Below are positions 1 to 11,222 of a stretch of 64,000 nt of DNA, piece after piece (position 1 is the stretch's first letter; every line of letters starts with the position of its first letter). Under the pieces are notes generated by a model, which did no database searches, was not told the DNA's origin, and saw only the letters and a program-made list of their open reading frames with translations. The DNA is taken from contig JALRMH010000005.1 in assembly GCA_026119935.1 (NCBI GenBank), positions 62,001-126,000 on the forward strand. Direction: 5' to 3'. A program made the translations under genes and the position numbers. Source of the DNA: Endothia cerciana (Eukaryota > Ascomycota > Sordariomycetes > Diaporthales > Cryphonectriaceae).

Positions 1-207
1 GAGAAGCGGCGAGGCAGGGTCGCACAGAGTGACTCAGGCCCAACACTACGTTTGTTCTGAATGTAGGTAGCCCGCGCCGGAGTCCTTCATCATCGGTTAG
101 AGTTGCTGATTTCTGCGTAGGCGGGTCCCTCTGGCCGCGAATACTTCATCGTTCAAACCCCATGACCGACCGCTATTGGTACCACAACACACAATCTCGG
201 AATCAGC

Positions 208-1524
208 ATGTTGAAAGCTATGGCTAGACCTTGGAGCCAATGGCACCACGAGCCATCGGACGCACCAGATCAAGGCCCTTTCCCAGACGCCAGGCCGAGC
301 CTAGATGAAGGGCGAGTCCCTCGTCTATCCACGCCGCCGACTTTCCCCCTGAGGCTGCCTTTACCCCAACCTACGTCGTCACATCTGCCCCGAAGAGACT
401 CGGTGCAGAGCAGCCATGCCACCACACCCTCCCCTCTCGAGCGGCTCTCGCCATCAGGCCACCTCGCCTTTGGTGACCCGCACCATGTTGCTGGGTCAAT
501 GCGATCCACATATTACGACTACTGGAGCTCGCCATCTCAGGCGAGCCCCACTGTGTACGGCAGGAGCGAGGCCACCGCGCCTCACCTAGTGAGCACGACA
601 CAACCAAGTGAGGCTCCGCCGGCAGCAGGTCGCTACGTCTCCGCGAGGGATCCCCAGCTGGCGAGCTTGACATCAAGCCTGTCAGACGGTTACTTCCCGA
701 AGCCTACCACTCCAAGGCGCAGTCAGTCACCGCCGCAATCGCAGCCAGCGAGTTCGTCAGACTCGCGCATCCACTCTCCTCGCCAAGAGCCTCGCAAGAA
801 TATGGCTGTGCAGGCGCTGCTCAACAATGAAGCTACGTCGGCTGTGGCATCTGGCAAAGCCCCTGTGCCAGCAGACCGGCCCCAGGAAGTAAAGTACGAG
901 CTTTTTCTGCGGCAGCAACCGGTCAGCGCACGGTCTTGTGGATTCGGTGATAGAGATCGGAGGGTCATCGACCCTCCACCCATCATACAACTGATAATTA
1001 ATGCCCCCGGACTTCCACAGAATGAGGTCAGGAGGAAACTGAGACACCCGGTGAGCATCGTCCACTGCTCCATCTGGAGTGAGGACGGTGCCCAGGATAT
1101 GTCGGGAATGCCAGACGAGTATACGCGCCAGAAGCGACTGATGGGCAATCTGGTGGCCTCACCGTTTGTGGGCCTCGATGAGCATGGGGAGGAAGGCTGC
1201 TTCTTCTGTTTCCCGGACATTTCATGCCGGACACCCGGTCGATACCGACTCAAGTTCAGCCTCGTCATCCTCAACTCGCGGCCAGGGGCCAAGTCGCCCG
1301 TCAAGGTCGAGGTGCTATCTGACGTATTCCAGACCTTCAGCGCCAAGGAGTTCCCCGGGATGTCAGAGTCGACTGCCCTGGCCAAGGCACTCAAGAGCCA
1401 GGGCTGCAATATCCCGACGAAGAAAGGCAACGAGGGCGGGAAGAGCGGGAGGAGGGAAGAGAGTGACGACTTCTCGGACGAGGACGGGCCATCTCGCAGG
1501 AAGCGGACGAAGATCAACCAGTGA
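208..1524 (+). CDS. velC: Velvet domain regulator, VelC-like
   Basis: This single-exon gene encodes 438 residues. Residues 1-225 are Pro/Ser-rich and look disordered. A velvet domain fills about 229-404: it opens with KYELFLRQQP, has the RVIDPPPIIQL block and contains a Cys-rich CFFCFPDISC stretch followed by TPGRYRLKFSL. The domain ends with FPGMSESTALAKALKSQGC. The tail is acidic then basic (RRKRTK near 430), a likely nuclear localisation signal. Velvet proteins are fungal DNA-binding regulators that form dimers and link development with secondary metabolism. A long disordered N-terminus with the velvet domain at the C-terminal end, and no insertion loop in the domain, fits VelC better than VeA, VelB or VosA. 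The VelC assignment is from layout and is less certain than velvet membership. The ATG at 208 is the first in the open frame; an upstream exon cannot be excluded. Confidence 0.88.
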   Translation: MLKAMARPWSQWHHEPSDAPDQGPFPDARPSLDEGRVPRLSTPPTFPLRLPLPQPTSSHLPRRDSVQSSHATTPSPLERLSPSGHLAFGDPHHVAGSMRSTYYDYWSSPSQASPTVYGRSEATAPHLVSTTQPSEAPPAAGRYVSARDPQLASLTSSLSDGYFPKPTTPRRSQSPPQSQPASSSDSRIHSPRQEPRKNMAVQALLNNEATSAVASGKAPVPADRPQEVKYELFLRQQPVSARSCGFGDRDRRVIDPPPIIQLIINAPGLPQNEVRRKLRHPVSIVHCSIWSEDGAQDMSGMPDEYTRQKRLMGNLVASPFVGLDEHGEEGCFFCFPDISCRTPGRYRLKFSLVILNSRPGAKSPVKVEVLSDVFQTFSAKEFPGMSESTALAKALKSQGCNIPTKKGNEGGKSGRREESDDFSDEDGPSRRKRTKINQ

Positions 1525-4470
1525 GACCTCTCATAACTTTGTTCTCTATACCTGGAGGTTGAGCGGCCAACGCTTATGGGCGTTACCACAGGGTCCTTGT
1601 CCGAAGCCGACTCTAGCAAAGCCGTTGGCACATTTCTCCACTTGCTCCGGAGATCGACTTTCAGAGCTCATTTCCATATCTCATTTTGGCGTTGTCATCA
1701 TACTACACCGAACCACCATGCCTCGGACCCCACGAGACCAATTCATCACAAGGTACGCCACGGCGTTATATACCCTCTCATGATTCGGCGATATCATTTT
1801 GGAAATCGAGGGATTTGTTTTGCGTTTGATTTTACGGAGGTAGGAGGTTCGCACCAAAACAGCAACAACCTGGGACAAGGCAGGGGATCGACGGCGTTTC
1901 AAATTGTGATTCGACAGGCGGTGACACGGTGAGGGCGTTGACCGCGGGGCAAAAGCTCATTCTCTGAGGGCGATGGGCACACAAATCTGGGCAGCGAAGG
2001 CTGGATCAGCGGCAGCTGGGTGGAGTTCTGGACGGCTGGGACAAATGATGAGTCTCTTTCACCTCGTATCGGCTTACATGGGTTGGGAAAAATTCTTACT
2101 GGCCGGAGATGAGATCTGAGATTCTGTCACGACTTTCACGAAGAAGTGGCACAACGTAATAACTTCCCTAACCCCCGGGGTGGAGGATCTGCGTCTTCTG
2201 CTTTCTGCTTTCTAGCCCTTGGGCTTGCCCATATAGATTGATCGGGACGTATCTATCTTGGCAAACCATGTCGTCTTACTTGCGTTTGAACATTCAGCAC
2301 GCAAAGGCTGGTTGATCCCCCCACAACTGCCGAGGGCGGGTGTTCTCCGTGATAGGACGAGCAGCGCCATGCCTCGAAGACCTAGTGGCGACGGCGAGTG
2401 AAGGAGACTCCATAGCAGACCCGGGCGGAGGAAGCGCCCAGGAAAAGCACCTAGTGGCGCGTACGTTTGGTCTCCGGCCCAGGGTCACCTCTACACACCT
2501 CGAATCCAGGCTCCTGGCATCCTCAGCTGAAGGAACGCGCCCGCGATGACTCCGAGAATCAGCGTTCCGGGCCCCCTCCCTCTCCCATTGGGGAAGCTGG
2601 ACCCGCGGCGCCAAAAAGCTAGGACCGATAATGTCCAGCCCAGCTGGCATCCCAAGACGGGTATGTAATGAAATATCGACTGCGGCATCCCCCATGCGTT
2701 ACCGGTCCCAGGAACGAATGGCGCCCTCTGTCGAAGAAGATAGTGTCCGGCCTGAAAGAACCACTGCGCAAGGCCAGGAAGCGACGTTTGGTGTGCATGA
2801 CGGCTCTGTAATCCCTCGCCGTTGACAGGCCGCCACGTCGCCGGCTCGCCGATGTCTCACTCATTAGCCTCAGCTAGTACCAGCCGCCGGTTGACGCCGG
2901 GTGGGAAACCCCTGGTCGATACTACACGGTCGAACACCCATGAGTCACATCCAGACCCAGGCGGGTCAGACCACTTCGCATGACCACCTCTCTTGTGTGT
3001 GACCTGGCCACGCGGGAGCCAGCGGGGGGCGCCGGCTGAATCCCAGATGTGGAACTTGGAGTGGCTCCTGGTTGCCTCAGGAGATAGACGGCCGAGCTTG
3101 GAGTCGACGACACGGAAGGCATCGAATGCGAGCGGCGCCAGGAGGGGCGGTTCCTAGGTAGAGCTCTCTGTAACATACATCCTCGCGGTCCCGCGATCTC
3201 GGTCTGGCAGCAAGGTCTCCCCTACCCCGACCGACGCCTGCCAGTCCCTGATAGCATGGCGCCTCACCTCAATAGAAAGCAAGCCGTGGCAAGAATCGGG
3301 CTGAGCGGGCAATACCTAATACTGCTAACTTATCGTACAGGGTTAGGTTAGTCGTCAATCTCTCCTGTATATTAGATATTTAATAGCTCAATCCTGTGAG
3401 GTCGATAGCTCTCAGCACTATAGGCCCAGAGTAAACAAGGCTGTTTGGGAGGCTTTTTCTCCGTCCCGCTGTCTTGGCGCTTACGGTTACCAGATAGACC
3501 TCGGGACAGCATCTATCGACAGCCGCAGCCTCATGTAAGAAGGCGCCGGCTGGGCCGTGGACTTCGTCATTGTTGCGGCGCTGGACTGCCAACGAGATGG
3601 TGAGATGGGGACGGTAGGCCTGTGCGGGACACAGCTTGGGAGGCCGGCGCCGATACAACGTTCCAATAGAGCGACCCGGATTGGTTCGCGGATCACTGTC
3701 ATAGCCTGGCGCTGCAACGTACCAACACGACCAGCCCGTGTATTCGTGATGGCAAACCCGGGCGGTCTCGAGGCCTGCCGGTGCGTTTGCGTTCCATGGA
3801 AAAGAGTTGCGGGACGAGAACGGACCCGGGCCAGATCTCGAGTGCATGTAACGCAAGGTTTCATGGGCGTAGGATAGCAACCTGGTTGTTGTAAAGCTTA
3901 ATCTGCTGCCTCGGACGTCTTGCCTCCATCAGGCAACCTCGCCTCTGTCAACCACGACGTAAACCACAGATTGTGGACCGTCGGTGCGTTGTGGTAGTGG
4001 CCTCCCGCCCCCTTGCGCTGCTGCTCCCGTTCAACCATCTGACCCTTCATCTGTTGCTTGATTGCGAACGGGTGCCCAGAGTTCCCGGACTGATGAGCAC
4101 ACCACGATTTATCCCCGCCATGTACTGCCAGTCATCTGAGACCCAGCCGCTCCCGGGTGTCATAAGTGATGTGGTGTTGTATGGTGCCCTACCGAGCTTC
4201 AGAAGCCCTGGCGAGCCCGGGGCATTTCCGGCCGCTAAGGACCTGCGTCGTTTCGAGCCTCTCCGGGTATCTGAATGGGGGCCCTGGCCATGTCCATCTC
4301 AACCATCTGCTCGCTAATTTCAGACGACTCGACCCTTTGAGAAGGAGGTTCAGCAGCCGATCCAGACGGACCATTCAAGACACTTGTGAGGTCATCGGAT
4401 CTGCGCAGGAGACGCTTGGCGGCTGGAGTTTTACCCACCACGTCACCTTGGCCCGAGCACACTGCCAGCC
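1525..4470. other. Gene-free stretch, 2.9 kb
   Basis: This lies between the velvet gene and the 3' end of the TPR gene. Open frames here are short, have no family-like sequence and do not join through plausible splice sites. A moderately AT-rich patch lies at about 3310-3400. I see no RNA gene or repeat family. Confidence 0.5.
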
Positions 4471-5971
4471 TCACTCTTCACCGACATCGCCTAGGTCCTC
4501 TGCCTCGGCGGCTGATAGGTATCCTTCATGGGCAAGGCGAAACCACTCCTGGCTCATCAGCTCGTGGTCGGCCCTCTCCTTTCCGGAGACGCCATCGTTC
4601 GTCGCGGCCCGCTTCTCCAGCTTCCCTAGCTCCTGGCACGCCTCCGGCTCCCCGGAGATTGCCGCCTTGAGCAGGTAGGTCCACCGCTCGGGGCTGTCGC
4701 GCGGCCCGCCCATCAGGCGTGAGAGCTCTAGGAACGCCCCGGGGTTGTCCAGCTCCAGCGCCGCCACCCTGTACAGGCCCTCGGCCTTCCGTTTCTCGCC
4801 TAGCCGCCGCAGGATATCTGCCTGTCCCAGCACGTTACTGACCTCCCATTCCCACAGTGGCTCTCGCGGGGGCGGCAGAGCATATTGCTGGCCTGTGCCT
4901 GCCTTCTCCTGCTCGCCGCTGTCGGGAGGTGCGTCAGGGACGGGTGCTGCTGCCGCAGCCGGCGTCCTGGCCCGCCCGTCCACATCCTGAAGTGGTGGGT
5001 TCTTCTTCCAGTGGGCCTCCGCAGCCCGTGTGAACATCGCCAGGGCCCGCTTGGGGTCGCCAGATCTTGCGTCGATGATGCCCTGCAAAGTAAGAGCGTC
5101 GGGGTCTGTCCCCTGCCTGAGCAGTTCTCTGAAGCGGGCGTCCGCGGACAGAAAGAGTTTCGTGCTCGCGGCCCTCTCCGCGAAGGCCTTGGCCGGCATG
5201 CTCCTGAAGATGCGGACGAGCGTCAGGGTCGACGGCGCGTAGCCTAGCTCGGACGCGGACCGCAGCATGTGTGTCCCCAGCCGCCAGCGGGGTGCGGTGT
5301 TGCCGGAGAGGAGGAGTATGCCGATCCAGTGGAGTACATATGGAGACAGGTTGTACTCTGGAGGATGTCAGTCTCTGATCCCTGGGAAGGCAGGTGAAGA
5401 AAAATGCTGCATTGGTAAATGGGCCTCGTCTGAGGCACCGGGCTCGCACCACGCAAGCCTTCCATCTTCCGGCCACTCATGTCTTGGGTTAAAAATTTAA
5501 ATAACAACAAATTAAAATAAAATAAAAATTCCCCAACCTACCCATTTCGAGCTTGCCTCGCCACGTGCTCTCTTGCTGCGTGGCGATAGAAACATAACGC
5601 AAAGCACCCTCCATACACTGGGTAGGCGTAAGATCGCCGTTCCCAAGACCCTCGAGACTGCTCGTCCATTCTGGCAGGGGAGGCACGTCTCGCGCGGAGA
5701 AGATGAGCCTTTCCGGGTCTCCCGCTGCTACTGGGCCTCCTCTGGCAGACAGCCTTGGCCCGCGCGGCCGCGGGGGTGGCGAGGATGCTGGTATGGACGA
5801 CCCAGTTGGTGACTGCCTCACGGGCCGGCGGGATGTCGGTTTGATGACCCTGCTGGCATATTGCCGTCTCCACTGCAGCTCGCCGTCCGGGTTGGCGATG
5901 GGCCATATTGATGTCGTATGCCATTGTGCCCTGCGACAGGCGTGGTATAATAGCCTCGTTGGCTGGGCCAT
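4471..5971 (-). CDS. TPR/Sel1-like protein, probably mitochondrial
   Basis: Two exons, 5542-5971 and 4471-5357, join across a 184-nt intron (donor GTAGGT, acceptor CCAG) into 438 residues. The joined reading is KLEM-E-YNLSPYVLHWIG, and the frame stays open. The second half consists of helical pairs spaced like TPR/Sel1 repeats, for example DALTLQGIIDARSGDPKRAL, ADILRRLGEKRKAEGLYRVA and LLKAAISGEPEACQELGKL. The N-terminus is rich in Arg and Ala with few acidic residues, which suggests a mitochondrial presequence; this is inference. Similar fungal proteins are annotated only as TPR-containing. The acidic C-terminus is AEDLGDVGEE. The intron contains a very AT-rich run (about 5490-5530), unlike its surroundings. 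The start at 5971 is the weakest part of the model, because exon 1 is low-complexity and an extra intron could be hidden there. Confidence 0.7.
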
Positions 5972-6479
5972 CCTTGAGGAGTGAGCCCATCAGCGGGGTG
6001 AGGTTCGGGGCCAGGTCGGATCAATATTTAGCAGATTTTTTTTTCCCTGATTATTTATTGTACAACCTCCCTTGTGTTCCGCCGCATCGTGGTCGGGGGA
6101 CGAAGTCTGGACAGGTGATGCGACCATTCAGGGGGCCGAGACAGGAAGGGTTCTCATGGTGATGATAGGGCACTTGGGGGTTGTCGCCCCAACTCGAGAA
6201 AGCCCAACCCAAAACTGTGATGTGATGTGAGGTTGAGCCCTGTCCCGGCCGGCGGGACGCACGGGCCCCTACAGCACAGTAGCGCCCCCAGGCATCCGGA
6301 GCCGCTTTGCTGGCCGTTGTAGCGGCAGCAACTACCGTAGCGGACGACACGCCGCAGCTTCAAGGTGAGCGCGTCTGGCCGTGGACAGCCTCACTCATGC
6401 CAGTACCGACCCGGATCACAACGCGACGACGAGACAGCTGCCCCTCTGCAGATGATGTTCGCCCGCTTGTCCTCCAATC
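5972..6479. promoter_or_regulatory. Divergent intergenic region
   Basis: These 508 bases separate the start of the TPR gene (minus) from the start of the coiled-coil gene (plus), so both promoters must lie here. A T-rich patch occurs at about 6025-6060. No specific operator is recognised. Confidence 0.4.
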
Positions 6480-7996
6480 ATGTCTTCTTCGTCTTCAGCC
6501 ACGGGGCTAAACCGAACGCGCTCCCTCCGGCAACCTGCTGCCGGTCCCGGCAAGGGGCAGAGGAACGATGAAATGAGGAGGGCGGAGAGAGACAAGGGAC
6601 CCGGGGCTAGGAACAGAGGGCCTGTTGCTTCAGCCTCTGCGCCTACGCCTGACGAACCCCGAAACATGTCCCCGAGCAGGCTGCCCAAGCCCGGCGCCTC
6701 GTCCATCGCGGCAAGGACGCGCGCCGGGACAACCACCGGGACCGGAAGCACGAATGCGCCCCCGACTAGACTCGCCACTGGCACGAGAAGCAGACCGACC
6801 TCGGGCATATTCAGCCTTGACCGCACGGGTGGCCTCGCCGCGCGCAAGCCCCCGGCCAAGAGCCTTGCGAGCGAGGAGCCGGAACCTTCCAAGACCGCCC
6901 GCCCGACACCAACCGCGACCACCAGGGCAGCGAGGCCTAAGTCAATAGCCTCCGCGTCACAGCTCTCGTCGATGGCCTCGGCCCTCCCCTCCCCCACCAC
7001 AGCGACGTTAAAGTCCCCGGTTACGTCGGCAGCCAAACCACAATCACCGCGGACGGCTGCGCATTCCCGTACAAAATCGACTGCGGCACCCCTCAGCTCA
7101 GCGACCACCCTCCACCCGCCACGGCCGTCCTCGGCCGGGTCAGTGGCCTCGACGTCCACGATCGATACCTCAGCAGCAGCGACCAGCAAGCGGCCCCTCG
7201 GCCGTGCTAGCACGGTGGCCACGCGAGCGTCCCAACAACGCCAAGCGTCCTCACGCTCCTCAGCCAACATCTCCGCAATAAGTGGCTCCTCCACGACAAC
7301 CACCACCGCCACCAGGGCTCCCAGACGGGCCGCGACGGACGGGCCGCCCCGTCTCCGCCCCGCCTTCACAACACTCCAGCAGCACTACTCGCCCGCGCGC
7401 AGCCTCGCCCCCAAGCCTCTCACGTCAACGTACCTCGCCCCGCCCACGCCCTCGAAGCTGCCTGCCAATGTCGCCCTCTCGTCCGAGACGGCGAGGCTGC
7501 AGGCCGAGCTGCTGCAGCTGCACCTGCTCCACCGCGACGCCGACGCCGTGATGGCGTCGTGGCACGCCAGTGCGAGGGAGAGGCTGGGCCGGAGGTTCGC
7601 CGAGCTGGCCGAGGCTGACGCGGAGGTCGCGAGGGAGGAGGCCGCGGCGGAGGAGTCACGGAACATCGCCGCCCTGAAGGCGTGGGGGGACGGCGGCGGG
7701 AAGGCCCTGGAGGACAAGGTCCAGATGCTGGACGGGCTGCTGTCAGGCCTGTGGTCCGTCGGCGATCCGGGCGGAAGGTATGCGCGCGTGGTCAGGAAGT
7801 TCGAAAGGTGGGTGGACCAGATGACGGCCGCCGTGGAGGCTCGGCGGAGGGCCGGGGGGCTCGGCGCCCTGATGGCGTCGGGCGAGGTCGCCTTCATAGG
7901 CGAGCTGGACCCCGCCTGGAGGGACGAGGTCTCGTCGCTCGCGAGGAGGCTGGACACCTGGCGGGGCCAGCTGGGCCAGCTGGGGGACGGCCTCCC

Positions 7997-8059
<63 letters not shown>

Positions 8060-8270
8060 GGCGGGCGGCGGGGACCGGCCGCGGTCCACACTGGCGAGGG
8101 TCCTGGCCGGGTGCCGCAGCCAGGTGTGTGGCATGCTGGCGGAGCTGGACGTGATGGAGCAGATCGAGCGCGACGCCATCGCCCAGGAGGCGGCGTGGAT
8201 CAGGAGGATGAACCGCGAGGGCGAGGCGGATGATACCCCGAGGGCTGGTGCTGTCTGGCGAGCATTTTGA
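6480..8270 (+). CDS. Unrecognised protein: basic disordered N-terminus, coiled coil, Asp tract
   Basis: A single open frame of 596 residues starts at an ATG in a good context (TCATGTCTTC). Residues 1 to about 320 are rich in Ser, Thr, Pro, Ala and Arg and look disordered and basic. About 330-500 is strongly helical and probably coiled coil (SSETARLQAELLQLHLLHRD, RRFAELAEADAEVAREEAAA). An uninterrupted run of 20 Asp residues (about 507-526) follows, then a final helix rich in Glu, Gln and Ala. I do not recognise the family. A basic disordered arm in front of a coiled coil is seen in microtubule-binding proteins such as HAUS8/augmin, but that is only a resemblance in layout and not evidence of homology. 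The frame is long, GC-rich and uninterrupted, and the coiled-coil part shows consistent helical periodicity, which supports a real gene. Confidence 0.72.
7998..8057 (+). repeat. (GAC)20 trinucleotide repeat, in frame
   Basis: Twenty GAC codons without interruption encode the Asp tract of the 6480-8270 protein. The purity of the codon suggests recent slippage rather than selection on the amino acids alone. Confidence 0.97.
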
Positions 8271-9721
8271 GGAGTTCAGGGCATTGTTCGCAGCGAGGCG
8301 TCAAGGGGTTCCGGAGGACTAGATTCGTGTTGTCTGATGGAGGAGAGCCTTGGAGGCGTCGCGTTGAGCCCGCTTTCAGGCGAGGAAAATGAAATCCACA
8401 TGGCATACCGCGAATGGCCGAAACACACTTGCCTATGGTCCCACCTGCTTCTGTTCCCAGGCTGGATCGGTGGCCAGCCGTTATGGGAGTCCTCTTCCAC
8501 CTTGAAGATGTCCACGCTCGAGGGGAAAGTGCACGCCATTTTTGGTTCAGCATTGTAACGTGCTGAGGAATAATTCCCGGCCCCTTGTCGACATCCGGGG
8601 ATGTCCCCAGCCCTCCGTCCAAAGCAAACGACAACAGAACAATGATCTGCTCCTTTACCCGCGTGAAGGTCTTCCCCCCTGGCACATGCCCGAAGCAAGG
8701 ACCCATTCAACGTCGGTGATGTCCGTTGGATCAGGGCTGAGGCCGACCATAGCGGATGTGTTGCGTTGACCAAGTTGTCCGTCCGGCGCGATAAGAGGAG
8801 CTCATCCATTGGGTAGGCAGGCAGGTCGGCCCGGGCCAGACATTCTTGCGTACTGAATATACATATATGCACACTGTCCTAAAGAGACCTCCCAGAGTCA
8901 TCGTGATAATAATAATAATAATAAATCAAAGGTTTAAAGGGCAGGTGGAAGCAGCCCGAGCCGCAGCCTCGCCCCAACCGTGTAAGATGATTGGTGGAGT
9001 GAGTACGTGCTCAGGGTGTGCCCCAGCGCAAGTCACCGAGCAGGATCTAAAATCTGGACCTGACGCCGCGCAGCATCAGTATACGATAAAACGACATCAT
9101 ATTGCAAGGGCCTCATTTTTCGGTGTCCCCCCCCCCCCTTCCTTTCTTTTCTTTTTGGTTTCCTCTGCAGTCATGGCTACTCCGGGCCGCGGCATGTATG
9201 TGCAACGACACCCCTCTGCTGGCCTGATCGGGATGGGGAGAGTTCACATCGCCCTGGAATACCACAGGTACTCACCCCTCCCTCCCTCTCCCATCACCGC
9301 CAAAGGGAACACCTCGACAGCCGGTACCGACAGTTTGAATAGAGGTTGGTCCGATATTTCAATATCGACTCAAGCAGGAGATGGGATCCAGCGGCCCGCC
9401 GATGGCAGAACGGCGCCATCACTGGTAGATGCTGCTTATAGATATGATGGGTATCGGGGGATCCAAATGTTACAATACAACCAGAGTAGATAGCAAATGG
9501 ATTAGCTGGGTTCGGGTTCCATCTTCTCATAAGCTCCCCCGCGACGCCCTCGTCCACGCGCATTATGACTCGACGTGTTAGCATCATGCTGCGCCTGTGC
9601 AAGTATGAAGAGCTTCTGGATGAATCGTTTTCTAGCGTCTTGACTGTTCAGCTCTCGGGAAGCACCCGCGCCCTCTCAGCACTGACCGGCCTCGCTCTTG
9701 AAGTGCCCCCTCTCTGGCTGA
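8271..9721. other. Convergent intergenic region, 1.45 kb
   Basis: This lies between the stop of the coiled-coil gene and the stop of Iwr1. It holds an (ATA)n microsatellite at about 8907-8923 and a C-run of about 14 at 9129-9142. The ORFs present look like random open frames. Confidence 0.5.
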
Positions 9722-11222
9722 TCATATGCCCCGGAATGCTGATGGTGGCATAGCACCCAGACGAGCCGAGAAGGGCATGCCATTGTTATCATCATGATCC
9801 AGCACGCAATCGTCATCACGCTCATCGAACTCCTCCAAGTCAGAGGCATTACCCGTACGGTAGTGGTAGGCGCTTCGATCGTACTCATCATCCGAGTCGA
9901 CCTCGTCGTCTGGATAATCGGCGGTGTAGTAATTCTCCGCTGAGGCACGTCAGACTTGTGGAGCCGGGGACAAGTGGCATAATGGGGAAAGTGAGGACCT
10001 ACCATTCTCATCTTCGTCGTCCTCAGGCCACTCATCATCACTATCACCCTCCTCACCGTAGAAGAAGTCTGCATCAGGCTCATTGTCGAAGACAAGCAGG
10101 CCGACCTTCTCGGGAGCTATGTCCTTGCTGAGTGAGGACGCAGGGACACGTACGTAGGTGTCGACAACGTATTCGTCCTCACTGGCGGTCTCAAACTCGA
10201 CCTGGTCAGCTGAGATCGGTGCTTCCTGCTGAGCTGCCGCAATCTCCGGGTGGCGTTCCGCATATCTCTTTGCCGGCGGCTTCGGCTTGAACTTCCGAGG
10301 CGTTGAAGCCGCAGAGGACGCGTCCTTCCTTGCCGCCGCCGCCGCCGCCGCCGCCGCCGCTTCCTTCCTGTCGCGCTCCTCGGCCTCGGCGAGGTTCGCC
10401 CCAATCAGTTGCAGTGCAAAGTCGTTCATGTTTCGTGTAATATCGTCCATGTCATCGCCCGCCCAGTGCTTCTTCATCGATGCGGGGACCTCCCTCTTCA
10501 CCGGCCCAGCTGACTTCTGCATCCGCGGTCCCTTCCGGTCGGACCCGGGCAGTTTGAGCTTTCTAGGCGGCTCATAATCGCCCTCCGTTCCTGTTATTGC
10601 GTCTGCGTCCCTCATCTGTACATCCTCGGTCTTCGTCCTCTTGTGGCCTCGCTCTACGAAGATGGTCGTCGTCGGCGTGTTAAGCCGTGACCGTTTGCCC
10701 GTCTTTAGGCCGGTGGTCAGGAGGGATGAAGGCTTGATCATAGGTCTGGAGAAGTGGAACCGGCGGGGCTCCGTGCCTGAGGGAGACTGAGGCGCCATTG
10801 GTGTCTCGACACGCGAGACTGGCTCTTTCTTGGTCTCATCCGGCTTGATCTCCTGCTGCATCCTTGTGTGCCGGTCAGGTGTCTGTGTGCAATTCGCCTT
10901 CTCGAGGGAGGCTTTTCCATCGTTGGGTTTCGAGGGGTGGATGACAGGGACAGCATCTTGCGGGGACTTCGGTGTGGTGCTGTTCTCGGCCCGGAGGGCA
11001 TCTTGGGTAGTGCGTTGGTAGACGTAGGCGTCACTACGATATCGCTTTCTATCTTTATCGTCGATGCCTTTTGTAATGGTCAGCAAGACCCGGCTGGCAC
11101 AATGGTAGGATGGATGGCGGAGTTCACGAACGAAGATAATTCACCGCGCCTTCTTCGTCATCATCATCATGCGCCTTGCGCTTCAGGCGCTTTACTTGGA
11201 TGATCTCTGGTGGCATAGACAT
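9722..11222 (-). CDS. IWR1: Iwr1, RNA polymerase II nuclear import factor
   Basis: Three exons (11132-11222, 10003-11067, 9722-9939) encode 457 residues; the introns are 64 and 63 nt. Exon 1 gives MSMPPEIIQVKRLKRKAHDD, the basic start usual for Iwr1. Exon 2 continues as RYRSDAYVYQRTT. The C-terminal Iwr1 domain spans the second intron: EYVVDTYVRVPAS, then VGLLVFDNEPDADFFYGEE, then very acidic sequence and ENYYTADYPDDEVDSDDEYD. Iwr1 binds assembled RNA polymerase II in the cytoplasm and brings it into the nucleus through an importin-dependent signal in its basic N-terminus; this is known from yeast. An Ala tract encoded by a GCC repeat lies in the middle. The first exon is short, and taking the ATG at 11086 instead would lose the conserved N-terminus. 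Confidence 0.95.
10332..10361 (-). repeat. (GCC/GGC)n repeat encoding an Ala tract in Iwr1
   Basis: A run of about nine GCC-type triplets reads on the minus strand as Ala codons inside exon 2 of Iwr1. It sits in the less conserved middle part of the protein. Confidence 0.85.

Noticed and set aside
723..1631. 302-codon minus-strand ORF opposite the velvet gene
   Set aside because: The plus strand carries a clear velvet domain; the antisense translation has no motif.
6416..7369. 317-codon minus-strand ORF
   Set aside because: It is antisense to the disordered N-terminus of the 6480-8270 protein; its Val/Ala/Gly-rich translation is a product of GC-rich sequence.
7385..8179. Ser-rich minus-strand ORF of 264 codons
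   Set aside because: Its Ser run is only the complement of the (GAC)20 tract.
8276..8872. 198-codon minus-strand ORF in the gene-free region
   Set aside because: It lacks recognisable domains, plausible neighbouring exons and compositional signals of a protein.
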